64,000 nucleotides of DNA from Rhodohalobacter sp. 614A (GTDB lineage: Bacteria > Bacteroidota > Rhodothermia > Balneolales > Balneolaceae), in assembly GCF_021462415.1 (NCBI RefSeq), contig NZ_JAKEDS010000001.1:1956273-2020272 (forward strand), written 5' to 3'. Both the position numbers and the translations under genes were made by a program. The notes below the pieces were generated by a model that searched no databases, was not told the origin of the DNA, and saw only the letters and a program-made list of their open reading frames with translations. Positions 16,190 to 27,689 of this stretch are shown in pieces. The stretch's first letter is position 1. Each line of letters begins with the position of its first letter.

Positions 16190-17137
16190 TTATGCCAACC
16201 TCAACCGATTCCTCGGATGGTTTTTTGCCAAAATTTCTTTCTGTTTTTTGTTGCTGACGTGGGTATAAATTTGAGTCGTCATGATAGAACTGTGCCCCAG
16301 GATTTTTTGGATGTATTTGATATCGACTCCTTCTTCAAGAAGCATGGTGGCAAAGGTGTGGCGGAAGGAATGGGGCGTAACGGTTTTACGAATCGTTGTT
16401 TCGGCGACATACTTTTTGAGCATAAATCTGACGGATTGGGTGGAGAGAGGTTTTTGAAGCCGATTCAGAAAAAAATAGCCACATTTCTTAGATCGGAGAG
16501 GTAAGGAGATCTTGTGGTATTCTTCCAAGGCATTCAAAAGTTCTGGATTGCAGAGCTGGATGATTCGCTCTTTACTTCCTTTTCCATTCACCTTAATAAA
16601 TCCCCGGCTTAAGTCAATATTGGAGCATTTTAAACTGCAAAGTTCTCCGACCCGAATGCCGGTGGCAAATAGAAGTTCAAGAATGGCTATGTCCCGTATG
16701 ATAGTTTTGTAAAAATAGGACTCCTGATTCTTCGCTTTTTTTTTTCGTTTGTAAAGAACATTAAAAATTTTCTGTATCTCTTTGAGATCCAAAACAACAG
16801 GAAGATGAAAAGGTTCTTTCAAGTGTAGCCTTACCTTTCGGAATGGGTTTGAAAAAATGACATCATCGAATTCCAGATAGTTAAAAAAAGCTTTTACGGT
16901 AGCTACCTTTCTTTTGACCGATTTGATGGCATATTTTTTGGTCAGATGAGCTACATAGGACTTGATCTCTTGTTTGCCAATGTCCGTGATTTCCCATGAT
17001 TTTACAGTTCTTTTTGTTAAGAATTTTTTGAACTGACGGAGGTCAATTTGATAGGCTTTGAGCGTTTTGGGGCTAAGGTTTTTTTCGTATTTGCAGTGTG
17101 AGAGAAATTCGGAGGTTCGTAAGTCTATGTCCTTCAT
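16190..17137 (-). CDS. tyrosine recombinase (XerC/XerD-like)
   Basis: This site-specific DNA recombinase has 315 residues. An N-terminal SAM-like core-binding domain (about 6-90, FLSHCKYEKNLSPKTLKAYQ) precedes the catalytic domain. The catalytic residues are all present: Arg162 (ATGIRVGELCSL), a lysine in the NGKGSKER hairpin, His256 and Arg259 (PHSFRHTFA), His282 (ILGHSS) and Tyr291 (QIYTHVS). It looks intact and functional. Its position, next to the right 30-bp repeat, suggests it acts on those repeats rather than at chromosomal dif. A 15-bp inverted repeat overlaps its start codon and may regulate it. It could otherwise be an island integrase. Confidence 0.92.
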   Translation of the reverse strand: MKDIDLRTSEFLSHCKYEKNLSPKTLKAYQIDLRQFKKFLTKRTVKSWEITDIGKQEIKSYVAHLTKKYAIKSVKRKVATVKAFFNYLEFDDVIFSNPFRKVRLHLKEPFHLPVVLDLKEIQKIFNVLYKRKKKAKNQESYFYKTIIRDIAILELLFATGIRVGELCSLKCSNIDLSRGFIKVNGKGSKERIIQLCNPELLNALEEYHKISLPLRSKKCGYFFLNRLQKPLSTQSVRFMLKKYVAETTIRKTVTPHSFRHTFATMLLEEGVDIKYIQKILGHSSIMTTQIYTHVSNKKQKEILAKNHPRNRLRLA

Positions 17138-17189
17138 GAGTTTATTTTGTGAGCATTAAAAAAGCCACAAATATGTAAACTCATGAAGG
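17130..17189. repeat. 15-bp perfect inverted repeat over the recombinase start
   Basis: TCCTTCATGAGTTTA (17130-17144) and TAAACTCATGAAGGA (17175-17189) are perfect reverse complements with a 30-base spacer. The left arm contains the recombinase start codon (CAT at 17135-17137). The arms share ATGAAGGAT-type sequence with the 30-bp repeats. It could be an autoregulatory operator, an mRNA hairpin masking the start, or an accessory recombinase site. Confidence 0.7.
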
Positions 17190-17278
17190 ATTTTACCAGT
17201 GCTGAAAAGAATAACTAAGTTTTAATTTATCTTCTGGTAGGGAATGTGATAATGAGTCTCTCCTGGGACAACCAATCC

Positions 17279-19009
17279 TCAATGTGAATCTTTCGGAACG
17301 TAACTCCCGGAACCACCTCTGAGGAAATCTAAATCTGCTCCAAGGTGTGCTCCCTGAACATGTTTTTGATAGAGCTGTACATATCCTCTTGGCAATTCCT
17401 CATGGGTTGCTTCTCTGTTTTTCTTTCGCTCTTCGATCTCTTTGTCGGAGACATTCAACTGAAGCAGGCGTTTTTCCACATCAAGAATAATTTCATCTCC
17501 GTTCTGAACAATGCTGAGTGTTCCGCCTTCGGCTGATTCTGGTGAGACATGCAAAACAACAGTTCCAAACCCGGTTCCGCTCATTCGTCCGTCCGAAATC
17601 CGGACCATATCCTTAATTCCCTTTTCGAGAAGTTTTGGTGGCAGCCCCATGTTTCCAACTTCCGGCATCCCTGGATATCCTTTTGGCCCCACATTTTTCA
17701 AAACCATAATGCTGTTTTCGTCAATTTCCAGATCGGGATCATTGATTTTTGCTTTATAATCGTCAATATCTTCAAAAACTACAGCTTTGCCGGTATGTTT
17801 GAGAAGAGATTTTGTGGCTGCATTCGGCTTGAGAACCGCTCCATTTTCAGTAAGATTTCCTTTTAATACCACCACGCCCGACATCTCATTAAACGGTTTT
17901 TCCATGCCCGAGATAATATTTTCATCGTAGCATTCGGCCTCGTCAAAGTTCTCTTCAACGGTTTTCCCGTTTACAGTCATGCACTCCTTGTGAAGATGCG
18001 GAAGCAATTCTTTCATAATTGCGGGAAGCCCTCCAGCGTAGTAAAAATCCTCCATAAAATAATCACCGGAGGGCTGAAGATTGGCGAGAAGCGGGATGCC
18101 GTTAGACAGTTCATCAAAATCTTCGATGGCCAAATCAACACCAATTCGGCCGGCAATGGCCAGCAGGTGAATTACAAAATTGGTGGACCCTCCAATCGCC
18201 GCATTTACCATAATGGCATTTTCAAAAGCTTCCCGCGTGAGAATGTCGGAGAGTTTTCGGTCTTCCTGAACCATTTTCACGATTTCGGATCCTGAATGAT
18301 GAGCCAACACTTTACGGGCAGCATCGGGAGCGGGAATAGCTGCGTTGCCGGGAAGTGAGAGTCCCAGCGATTCCACCATACAAGCCATGGTAGAGGCCGT
18401 TCCCATTACGGCACAGTGGCCATCGCTTCGGCAGATTCCGGCTTCGGCGATGCTCATTTCCTGATCGTCAATCTCGCCCGCACGATACGCATCACTAAAC
18501 CGCCAAACGTCGGATGTACTAATACTTTTCCCCCTGTATTTACCAGTCAGCATCGGTCCGCCGGAAACCACAATCGTTGGCAGATCCACACTACATGCGC
18601 CCATTACGAGAGATGGAGTGGTCTTATCACAACCGCACAAAAGTACAACACCGTCCAGCGGATTTGCACGAATGCTCTCTTCCGTATCCATCGAAGCGAG
18701 ATTGCGGTAGAGCATGGCGGTGGGTTTGAGGAGCGTTTCACCGAGTGACATCACAGGGAATTCTACAGGAAAACCACCTGCTTCGTAGACGCCTTTTTTT
18801 ACATGTTCGGCAAGATCTCTGAAATGCGAATTGCACGGGGTTAATTCTGACCATGTATTGCAAATTCCGATCACCGGTCGGCCGTCAAATTCATGTGCGG
18901 GAATTCCGCTCTTTTTCATCCATGCGCGGTAAATAATTCCATCTTTTCCCTTTCGTCCGAACCATTCATGGCTTCTCAGTTTCTTATCATCCATAATAAA
19001 TTTCTTCAA
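17279..19009 (-). CDS. sugar-acid dehydratase of the IlvD/Edd family (L-arabinonate dehydratase-like)
   Basis: This 576-residue Fe-S dehydratase removes water from an aldonic acid to give a 2-keto-3-deoxy acid. The start RSHEWFGRKGKDGIIYR and the long stretch around GICNTWSELTPCNSHF, LLCGCDKTTPSLVMGA and AGICRSDGHCAVMGTAST hold the cluster-binding cysteines (in CNSH, CGCDK and SDGHCAVMG). The family resemblance is to L-arabinonate/D-xylonate/fuconate dehydratases rather than to biosynthetic IlvD, because of the RSHEWF opening and HAHL-type end (GAHLGADLDFLRGGSG). An internal Met6 is a possible start. It lies beside a secreted beta-galactosidase, in keeping with sugar catabolism. Confidence 0.88.
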   Translation of the reverse strand: MKKFIMDDKKLRSHEWFGRKGKDGIIYRAWMKKSGIPAHEFDGRPVIGICNTWSELTPCNSHFRDLAEHVKKGVYEAGGFPVEFPVMSLGETLLKPTAMLYRNLASMDTEESIRANPLDGVVLLCGCDKTTPSLVMGACSVDLPTIVVSGGPMLTGKYRGKSISTSDVWRFSDAYRAGEIDDQEMSIAEAGICRSDGHCAVMGTASTMACMVESLGLSLPGNAAIPAPDAARKVLAHHSGSEIVKMVQEDRKLSDILTREAFENAIMVNAAIGGSTNFVIHLLAIAGRIGVDLAIEDFDELSNGIPLLANLQPSGDYFMEDFYYAGGLPAIMKELLPHLHKECMTVNGKTVEENFDEAECYDENIISGMEKPFNEMSGVVVLKGNLTENGAVLKPNAATKSLLKHTGKAVVFEDIDDYKAKINDPDLEIDENSIMVLKNVGPKGYPGMPEVGNMGLPPKLLEKGIKDMVRISDGRMSGTGFGTVVLHVSPESAEGGTLSIVQNGDEIILDVEKRLLQLNVSDKEIEERKKNREATHEELPRGYVQLYQKHVQGAHLGADLDFLRGGSGSYVPKDSH

Positions 19010-19342
19010 TTATTTTTTGCTTCCGGCAGACATCCGTTCTTTTAAAGTATGTAATTGTATGTGGGAAAGAAATTGGCAATATGAAAAATCCGGAAACAAG
19101 AGCTGTTTTTTTATATGCCTACTCTCAACAAAAATGATTGTTCAATGGACTTTCTTCTTTCCGTATTCGAACAATTGAGCCGATCTTGCTGATTTCATCA
19201 TAAAGCAGATCGATTCTGATCAATTTATTCACAAGAAGTCAGTTAACAGAGTTTAATCGTGCTTACAGTCTCTCAGAAATTGGACTTCATTCATAAATAA
19301 CACATTCAAAAACAGTGGATAACAATGATAGAGAGCTGTTAT
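19010..19342. other. 333-base spacer without a gene
   Basis: AT-rich spacer between the dehydratase and beta-galactosidase genes, which are both on the minus strand. I see no open frame of note, no strong hairpin and no recognisable RNA. It should hold the promoter of the dehydratase gene. Confidence 0.5.
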
Positions 19343-22474
<3,132 letters not shown>

Positions 22475-22587
22475 TTACGTTTCTATAAAGATTTTCAGTA
22501 AGCTACAACCACAATCTCACTTCACCAAGAAATTTCCTTACAAGGGTTTGATCGAAATATCCTGACTATCTAGACTTTATTATAAAG

Positions 22588-23319
22588 TCACCCTTTTAGC
22601 GCAACATTCGTAACTTCTTTACAGATGTCAAAAAACTCTTCCTGCAATTCGGTATTATCAGCTATGGACTGATACATTGCTTCTTTTTTATGATAAAAAT
22701 AGCGACCGCTGACCTTCGCTTTCTCATCGTCACTCGCTGCCAGCCATACCTGCGTTTCGTATCCTTTGTCGAGATTATCCGGAGCACCGGAACCACCCAT
22801 TTTTGTGGGAACCCAGCCGGGGTCAACGGCATTGGCATATACCTCCGGCCATTTTCGGGCCACGGCTTTCGCTAATAAAACTACATGCAGTTTAGAATCG
22901 GAATAACTGATAGGACCACCTGATTTTATCTTGTCAAGGGAGGGATTTCCCTGCTTATGCATTCCGGAGCTAAGGTAGATCAGTCTTTGAGGCTTTTTCA
23001 TCATACACGTGAGGATATAGGGAGACAATGTATTTACGGCCAATATCTCTTCCCCTGAAGCACGGTAAACTCCGGCATTATGGATAATGGCATCAAAGTA
23101 TCCGAGAGCGTTAGCGGCTTCAGCCAGTTGTTTGGTCTCTTTGGTATTTGTCAGATCTGCAATTAATACACTACTGACTTTTGGTAACTTCTGTCGGACT
23201 TGTTCCGCCCGCGCTGAGTTTCGGGCATGTACAACAACTTCATGACCGGCTTTGATTAACTTTTGAGCAGCTAAGAGCCCTAATCCATCGGTAGAACCTG
23301 TGATAAATATTTTAGACAA
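22588..23319 (-). CDS. short-chain dehydrogenase/reductase
   Basis: This 243-residue Rossmann-fold enzyme has the cofactor loop ITGSTDGLGLLAAQKL at about 6-21, NAGVYRA near residue 80 and the active site S/Y/K with YSDSKLHVVLLAKAVA. An Arg at the end of strand two (HARNSAR) favours NADP. It looks like a classical SDR of the retinol-dehydrogenase-like kind. It is the last gene of the six-gene minus-strand set from 26584, 46 bases after the DUF2255 gene, consistent with a carbonyl-reduction role. Confidence 0.9.
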   Translation of the reverse strand: MSKIFITGSTDGLGLLAAQKLIKAGHEVVVHARNSARAEQVRQKLPKVSSVLIADLTNTKETKQLAEAANALGYFDAIIHNAGVYRASGEEILAVNTLSPYILTCMMKKPQRLIYLSSGMHKQGNPSLDKIKSGGPISYSDSKLHVVLLAKAVARKWPEVYANAVDPGWVPTKMGGSGAPDNLDKGYETQVWLAASDDEKAKVSGRYFYHKKEAMYQSIADNTELQEEFFDICKEVTNVALKG

Positions 23320-23365
23320 AATTATTCTTTCCTTTTTTTTAAAACTGTACCAATCAATGGTTGGT

Positions 23366-23761
23366 TTAGGCCGGTCGATGGAACGGGAGTACCTTGACAG
23401 TGGCTGCTTTGGCTCGACTATTAATCATGGAATTGAGATATGGACTGCCACTATATTTCTCGCAATAAGCTTCATCAATTTTTTCATTGATCTCTCCAGC
23501 CACGGGTTCGAATCGTACTTTCTTTACCATACCGGCAGCTTCTATTTTTCCCGCTTTCTGCCGAATTGCGGATTGATACCATCTTGAGGCTGTCCCGTTA
23601 TACGCTCTCACAAAAAGCTGACCATCTACAGCTACCACCCAAATCCAGGTTGGTGTGCCGTATGTTTCACCATCCTCGCGAAATGGAGCAATATGGAAGT
23701 CATCTTTTCGGGCGATTTTTTCGGTTTCTTCTCGTGTTAATACTTCTGATAATTCACTCAT
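23366..23761 (-). CDS. DUF2255 family protein
   Basis: The 131 residues contain the pattern of DUF2255 proteins: EETEKIARKDDFHIAPFRED, TWIWVVAVDGQLFVRAYNG and SRWYQSAIRQKAGKIEAAGM, resembling the split-barrel flavin-binding fold (pyridoxamine-oxidase-like). The biochemical role is unknown. It lies in a tight operon (12 bases after the tautomerase gene, 46 before the SDR gene) with carbonyl-metabolising enzymes. Confidence 0.82.
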   Translation of the reverse strand: MSELSEVLTREETEKIARKDDFHIAPFREDGETYGTPTWIWVVAVDGQLFVRAYNGTASRWYQSAIRQKAGKIEAAGMVKKVRFEPVAGEINEKIDEAYCEKYSGSPYLNSMINSRAKAATVKVLPFHRPA

Positions 23762-23773
23762 AGAAAATTCTGA

Positions 23774-24001
23774 TTATACATTGTATCCCGGCTTTTTATA
23801 GAGAATATCTTTTCGGCCATCTATTTCTTGAGGATAAATATTGTTTTTCCACTCATCCCATGAGAAATCCTCAATGGTCACCGAGTACGATTCATCACCA
23901 TACCCGATGACTTTCTGAGCGGCTTTGACGACTTCTTCAGCAAGTCTTTGCTTCTGCTCTTTCGACTTGCCTTCCAGGAGTTTGATTTGAAAATGTGGCA
24001 T
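23774..24001 (-). CDS. 4-oxalocrotonate tautomerase family protein
   Basis: I place the start at 24001, giving a 75-residue protein that begins MPHFQIKLLEGKSKEQK. After removal of Met this exposes Pro1, the catalytic base of the family; the longer upstream frame (to 24082) only overlaps the preceding cupin gene. EEVVKAAQKVIGYGDESYSVTIEDF matches the second half of the beta-alpha-beta fold. It should form an oligomer and tautomerise an enol/keto substrate. Its start is two bases from the cupin gene's end, so the pair is co-translated. Confidence 0.85.
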   Translation of the reverse strand: MPHFQIKLLEGKSKEQKQRLAEEVVKAAQKVIGYGDESYSVTIEDFSWDEWKNNIYPQEIDGRKDILYKKPGYNV

Positions 24002-24002
24002 C

Positions 24003-24401
24003 TTATTTCGATGAATATTGTTCGTCGGATACTTTCTCCATCCACGTAACCACATCCCCATCCACTTCTTCCTGAATCGCAATATGGCTCATCGCTTTAT
24101 CGGGAGAGGCTCCATGCCAATGCTTTTCATCGGGTTCAAACCAAACGATATCGCCCGGACGAACTTCTTCAATGGGTCCGCCTTCTTTTTGAACCCAACC
24201 AAACCCTGACTGAATAATCAGGGTTTGTCCGGCCGGATGCGTATGCCAGGCCGTTCGTGCGCCGGCCTCAAACGTGACCAACGCACCTGCCGCTTTTGTT
24301 ACCTCTTTTTGTTGAAATAACGGATCTATTCGAACCGAACCCGTGAACCAATCTTCCGGCCCCTGTACGGATTTTAGTTCTTCATTTTTGATGATTTTCA
24401 T
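24003..24401 (-). CDS. cupin domain protein
   Basis: This is a 132-residue single-domain cupin. Motif 1, [24 protein letters not shown], supplies two histidines and a glutamine-type position. Motif 2, [19 protein letters not shown], supplies the last histidine, so a metal site is likely. No signal peptide is present. Cupins of this kind usually sit beside aldo/keto reductases and alcohol dehydrogenases in AraC-controlled clusters, as here. The substrate is not known. The gene lies 70 bases after the aldo/keto reductase. A close relative with a signal peptide is at 34206-34700. Confidence 0.87.
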   Translation of the reverse strand: MKIIKNEELKSVQGPEDWFTGSVRIDPLFQQKEVTKAAGALVTFEAGARTAWHTHPAGQTLIIQSGFGWVQKEGGPIEEVRPGDIVWFEPDEKHWHGASPDKAMSHIAIQEEVDGDVVTWMEKVSDEQYSSK

Positions 24402-24471
24402 AATGTTTTCCTTCTAATTTGATTGCTTTGACGTTTTTCAGTCCTGATATAATTGAGAGAATCAATTGGAA

Positions 24472-25332
24472 TTAACCTTCAGCAAATACGGGAAATTTGC
24501 TGGCTTCACCGTAATCTTCGAGAGGCGCCCTGTTTTTCAGGGTATTCATATCTTCATCCGAAATTTCAAAATCCACACCGGCATTATCTTTCATATGCTC
24601 AGGATTGGCGGTCTTCGGTAATGGAAGAAGATCCAGCTGCAGGCAGTAACGAATGCATAACTGTGGCACTGAAACATCATACTTTTTCGCCATCTCTTCT
24701 AAATCATCCGCTTTTAACAATTCTCCGTGGCCGATGGGAGAGTACGCTTCAACCAGGATATCATTCTCTTCACAGAATTCAATCAAATCGAAAGGTGTAT
24801 TGCTAATATGTGCCAACACCTGATTGACCATCGGTTTTACGGATCCATTTTCAAGAATATTCTGGACATCCTCTTTTTTGAAGTTTGAAAGACCAATCGC
24901 TTTAAGTTTTCCGGCCTCATAGGCTTCTTCAAGAGCTTTCCACGCTTCAAGATTTCCTTCTTCGTAGCGGTCTTCGCTCCCGAATTCTGCCCATGGCTGC
25001 GGACTGTGAATAATCATCAGATCAATATATTCAAGCCCCATTTTTTCCAGTGATTCATCAATGGAAGCAACAGCTTCATCATAGGATTTTACTTCAGCCG
25101 CAAGCTTGGTAGTTACAAAGATATCCTCTCGATCTAAACCAGACTCACGGACACCTTTCCCAACTCCTCGTTCATTTTGGTAGGCTTGAGCTGAATCAAC
25201 ATGACGATAACCGATTTTTACAGCATCTTTCACAGCTTGTGCCGCATCATCATCACTAATGAACCATGTTCCGAGCCCTAATTTTGGAATCTCAACTCCG
25301 TTATATAGAGTATATTTTTCTTGTAAAGACAT
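24472..25332 (-). CDS. aldo/keto reductase (2,5-diketo-gluconate reductase-like)
   Basis: The 286 residues match the DkgA/AKR5 branch: GVEIPKLGLGTWFI at the start, GYRHVDSAQAYQNERGVGKG with Asp and Tyr, FVTTKLAAE with Lys and LMIIHSPQPW with His. LLPLPKTANPEHMKDN is the NADPH-binding stretch. Such enzymes reduce short-chain aldehydes such as methylglyoxal. It is the second gene of the ADH-AKR-cupin-tautomerase-DUF2255-SDR set, 46 bases after the alcohol dehydrogenase, and is probably induced by carbonyl stress through the AraC regulator upstream. Confidence 0.94.
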   Translation of the reverse strand: MSLQEKYTLYNGVEIPKLGLGTWFISDDDAAQAVKDAVKIGYRHVDSAQAYQNERGVGKGVRESGLDREDIFVTTKLAAEVKSYDEAVASIDESLEKMGLEYIDLMIIHSPQPWAEFGSEDRYEEGNLEAWKALEEAYEAGKLKAIGLSNFKKEDVQNILENGSVKPMVNQVLAHISNTPFDLIEFCEENDILVEAYSPIGHGELLKADDLEEMAKKYDVSVPQLCIRYCLQLDLLPLPKTANPEHMKDNAGVDFEISDEDMNTLKNRAPLEDYGEASKFPVFAEG

Positions 25333-25378
25333 ACTTATTATCTCCTTTCTTTTTATTTATCTATTAAACTATTCTTGA

Positions 25379-26584
25379 TTAAAATGTTGCTGCATCAATT
25401 ACATACCGGTAACGTGCTTTTTTGTTAACAACATTTTCCCAGGCATCATTTATCTCTTCAGCGTTGATAACCTGGATTTCCGGATGAACACCATTGTCGG
25501 CACAGTAATGAACCACTTCCTGGGTTTCTGGTATTCCTCCAATCAAAGATGCATTAAAATTTACGCGGCTTGCTGCCAGAGCTATGTTGCTCAGATTAAT
25601 TTGAAACCCTTCCGGCATTCCCACATATGTAAATGTTCCATAGGGTTTTAGCGTTGCGACATATGGTGCGGCGTTGAACTGGTAGGGAATGGTGCAGATC
25701 ATATAATCCAGCATCTTACTGTAATTTCTGAGATTGCTCAAATCGTCATTTACAACGATCACTTCTTCGGCTCCCCAGGATTTGATGTCTTCAACCTTAT
25801 CTGCTGAGGTTGTAAACGCATACACTTCGGCACCTTTGGACACCGCAAGCTTCACAGCCATGTGTCCTAAACCCCCAATTCCAGCCACACCCACTTTATC
25901 TCCAATTTTGAATTGAGCTTTCATCAATGGAGAATACGTGGTGATACCGGCACAGAGGAGGGGAGCTGCCTCCTGAAAACTAATATGTTCCGGAATATGA
26001 ACCGCGAAGTGATCTCTTACCACAATTTTATTGGAATAACCGCCCTGGGTAATACCGGTTGGTGAATCTTCCGTTGGATAACCATAAGTAAACAATGTTT
26101 CTCCCCGTTCACAGTGTTGTTCCTCACCATGTGTACAGCTTTCACACTCCATACAGCTGTCAACCATACAACCAACACCGGCTCTGTCACCTACTTTAAA
26201 TTTCGTTACATTTGTACCAACGGCGGCTACCACACCCACAATTTCATGACCCGGAACTTGTGGGTATTGTTGAGGGGCCCAGTGGCCTTTCATCTGATGA
26301 ATATCCGAATGACAGATGCTGGCATATTTGATGTCGATCAAAATATCATCATCGCCAACGGGTCGGCGTTCAAACTCCCACGGACTCAATTTTCCGGATT
26401 CGTCCGTTGCTGCATAACCTCTTGTTTTTATATTTGTATTCATAAAATCATCTTCGCGTTGATGTGGTTTAGAAAAAAGTTGGATGGGACTGGTCAGCGT
26501 TAATCCTGCTCCTGCCAACGCTGTTCGCTGAATAAATTCTTTTCTTGTCTGAGTTTCTTTCCGGGTAATCTTTTTTTCTCCCAT
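25379..26584 (-). CDS. zinc-dependent NADP alcohol dehydrogenase with Tat-like N-terminus
   Basis: The 401 residues end in a full medium-chain dehydrogenase of the YahK/cinnamyl-alcohol type: catalytic-zinc Cys and His in ASICHSDIHQ and PGHEIVGVV, structural-zinc cysteines in MVDSCMECESCTHGEEQHCE, and GIGGLGHMAVKLA as cofactor loop. The first 47 residues are extra: TRKEFIQRTALAGAGLTLTS looks like a Tat signal with Arg-Lys instead of Arg-Arg. A Met at residue 48 (26443, MNTNIKTRGYAA) would give the normal cytoplasmic enzyme. It heads the six-gene carbonyl cluster, 178 bases from the AraC gene. Confidence 0.92.
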   Translation of the reverse strand: MGEKKITRKETQTRKEFIQRTALAGAGLTLTSPIQLFSKPHQREDDFMNTNIKTRGYAATDESGKLSPWEFERRPVGDDDILIDIKYASICHSDIHQMKGHWAPQQYPQVPGHEIVGVVAAVGTNVTKFKVGDRAGVGCMVDSCMECESCTHGEEQHCERGETLFTYGYPTEDSPTGITQGGYSNKIVVRDHFAVHIPEHISFQEAAPLLCAGITTYSPLMKAQFKIGDKVGVAGIGGLGHMAVKLAVSKGAEVYAFTTSADKVEDIKSWGAEEVIVVNDDLSNLRNYSKMLDYMICTIPYQFNAAPYVATLKPYGTFTYVGMPEGFQINLSNIALAASRVNFNASLIGGIPETQEVVHYCADNGVHPEIQVINAEEINDAWENVVNKKARYRYVIDAATF

Positions 26585-26763
26585 AGCACATTTAATTAAT
26601 TAGTGGTTTCAGTTGAACTAAAACTGCCAAGGTCAGTACCAGAATAAATACTGCTCATTTCACCCTGCCCTCAGGCTTCATTTTCAATACATCAAGAAGA
26701 TAGCAGTGTCTTTTCTTTCCTGGTTAAAGACTTTCAAACCATTAATTAAGATATTCAAACCTT

Positions 26764-27630
26764 TTACCGGTACGAGGTAGGATTGGTGCCGGTCTGCTTT
26801 TTAAAAAAATTGTTGAAGTAGGTAGGATATTCGAAACCAAGGGAATAGGCGATTTCCGAAATATTCCAGTCAGTATGTTGTATAAGAGCTTTTGCTTCGT
26901 TTACGATGCGCTCGCTGATATGATCGGTAGTTGGTTTCCCGGTAATTTTTTTAATGAACCGGTTTAAATAATTGACATGAATGTTCAGATCCTCTGCAAA
27001 ATCCTTTGCTGTTCGTAAAGGCATAGGTTGATCTTTTGTCTCAATCGGAAACTGGCGCTCCAACAACTCAAGAAATACACGCGTGATACGTGAAGCTGCA
27101 TTTTTCTCGGCATCATAATTTTCCGAAGGTTGCAGCTTCAGGGCTTCATGAAGAATCAAATTAATATAGGTTCGGATCAGGTCGTCTTTGTAATTATAAT
27201 CCGATTCCTGCTCCTCCATCATCTTCTCGAAAATGGAGTTCAGGTATTCCCGCTGCTCTTGCGTTACATTCAAAATGGGTGTTCCTCCAATCTTGAATAA
27301 TGGAGATTTCAACAAACTCTCGGAATGATCAGACAATTGAAGAAATTCTTCCGAAAACAAACAGGTATAACCAACATAACGGGTTGAAATCGTCTCCCAT
27401 GAATAGGGGATATGGGGATTTCCGAAGAACAATACCGTTCCTTCAGCCTCAAAACTCCGGTCAGCGTAGTGGATTTTGCTTTTCCCGGTAGTCAGGCAAA
27501 TTTTATAGAAATCTTTTCTGCTGTACGTTCGGGTCGCCTCACTATCGTCTTCAATTCTAAAGACATTAAACCCTTTAAGCTTTAGTTCTTGATTAAAATT
27601 GGAAACAATACGTTCTTTTGCAGTTTTCAT
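26764..27630 (-). CDS. AraC-family transcriptional regulator
   Basis: The 288 residues consist of an N-terminal cupin-like sensor (about 30-150) and two C-terminal helix-turn-helix units: ISERIVNEAKALIQHTDWN, ISEIAYSLGFEYPTYFNNFFKK, ending TGTNPTSYR. The N-terminal features (SFEAEGTVLFFGNPHIPYSWE) match regulators of aldo/keto reductase and alcohol dehydrogenase clusters. It lies between the Tat-tagged aldo/keto reductase and the ADH gene, all on the minus strand, and probably activates one or both. The inducer is unknown; reactive aldehydes are an inference from the neighbours. Confidence 0.92.
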   Translation of the reverse strand: MKTAKERIVSNFNQELKLKGFNVFRIEDDSEATRTYSRKDFYKICLTTGKSKIHYADRSFEAEGTVLFFGNPHIPYSWETISTRYVGYTCLFSEEFLQLSDHSESLLKSPLFKIGGTPILNVTQEQREYLNSIFEKMMEEQESDYNYKDDLIRTYINLILHEALKLQPSENYDAEKNAASRITRVFLELLERQFPIETKDQPMPLRTAKDFAEDLNIHVNYLNRFIKKITGKPTTDHISERIVNEAKALIQHTDWNISEIAYSLGFEYPTYFNNFFKKQTGTNPTSYR

Positions 27631-27689
27631 AAACTGAAATTAAGGAATTCAAACTTAATTGTACACAAAAACTACAAATCCTGAAACTC

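Noticed and set aside
10507-17278. Direct-repeat attachment sites at the island borders
   Set aside because: I compared both flanks by eye and found no convincing direct repeat, and there is no tRNA gene as target.
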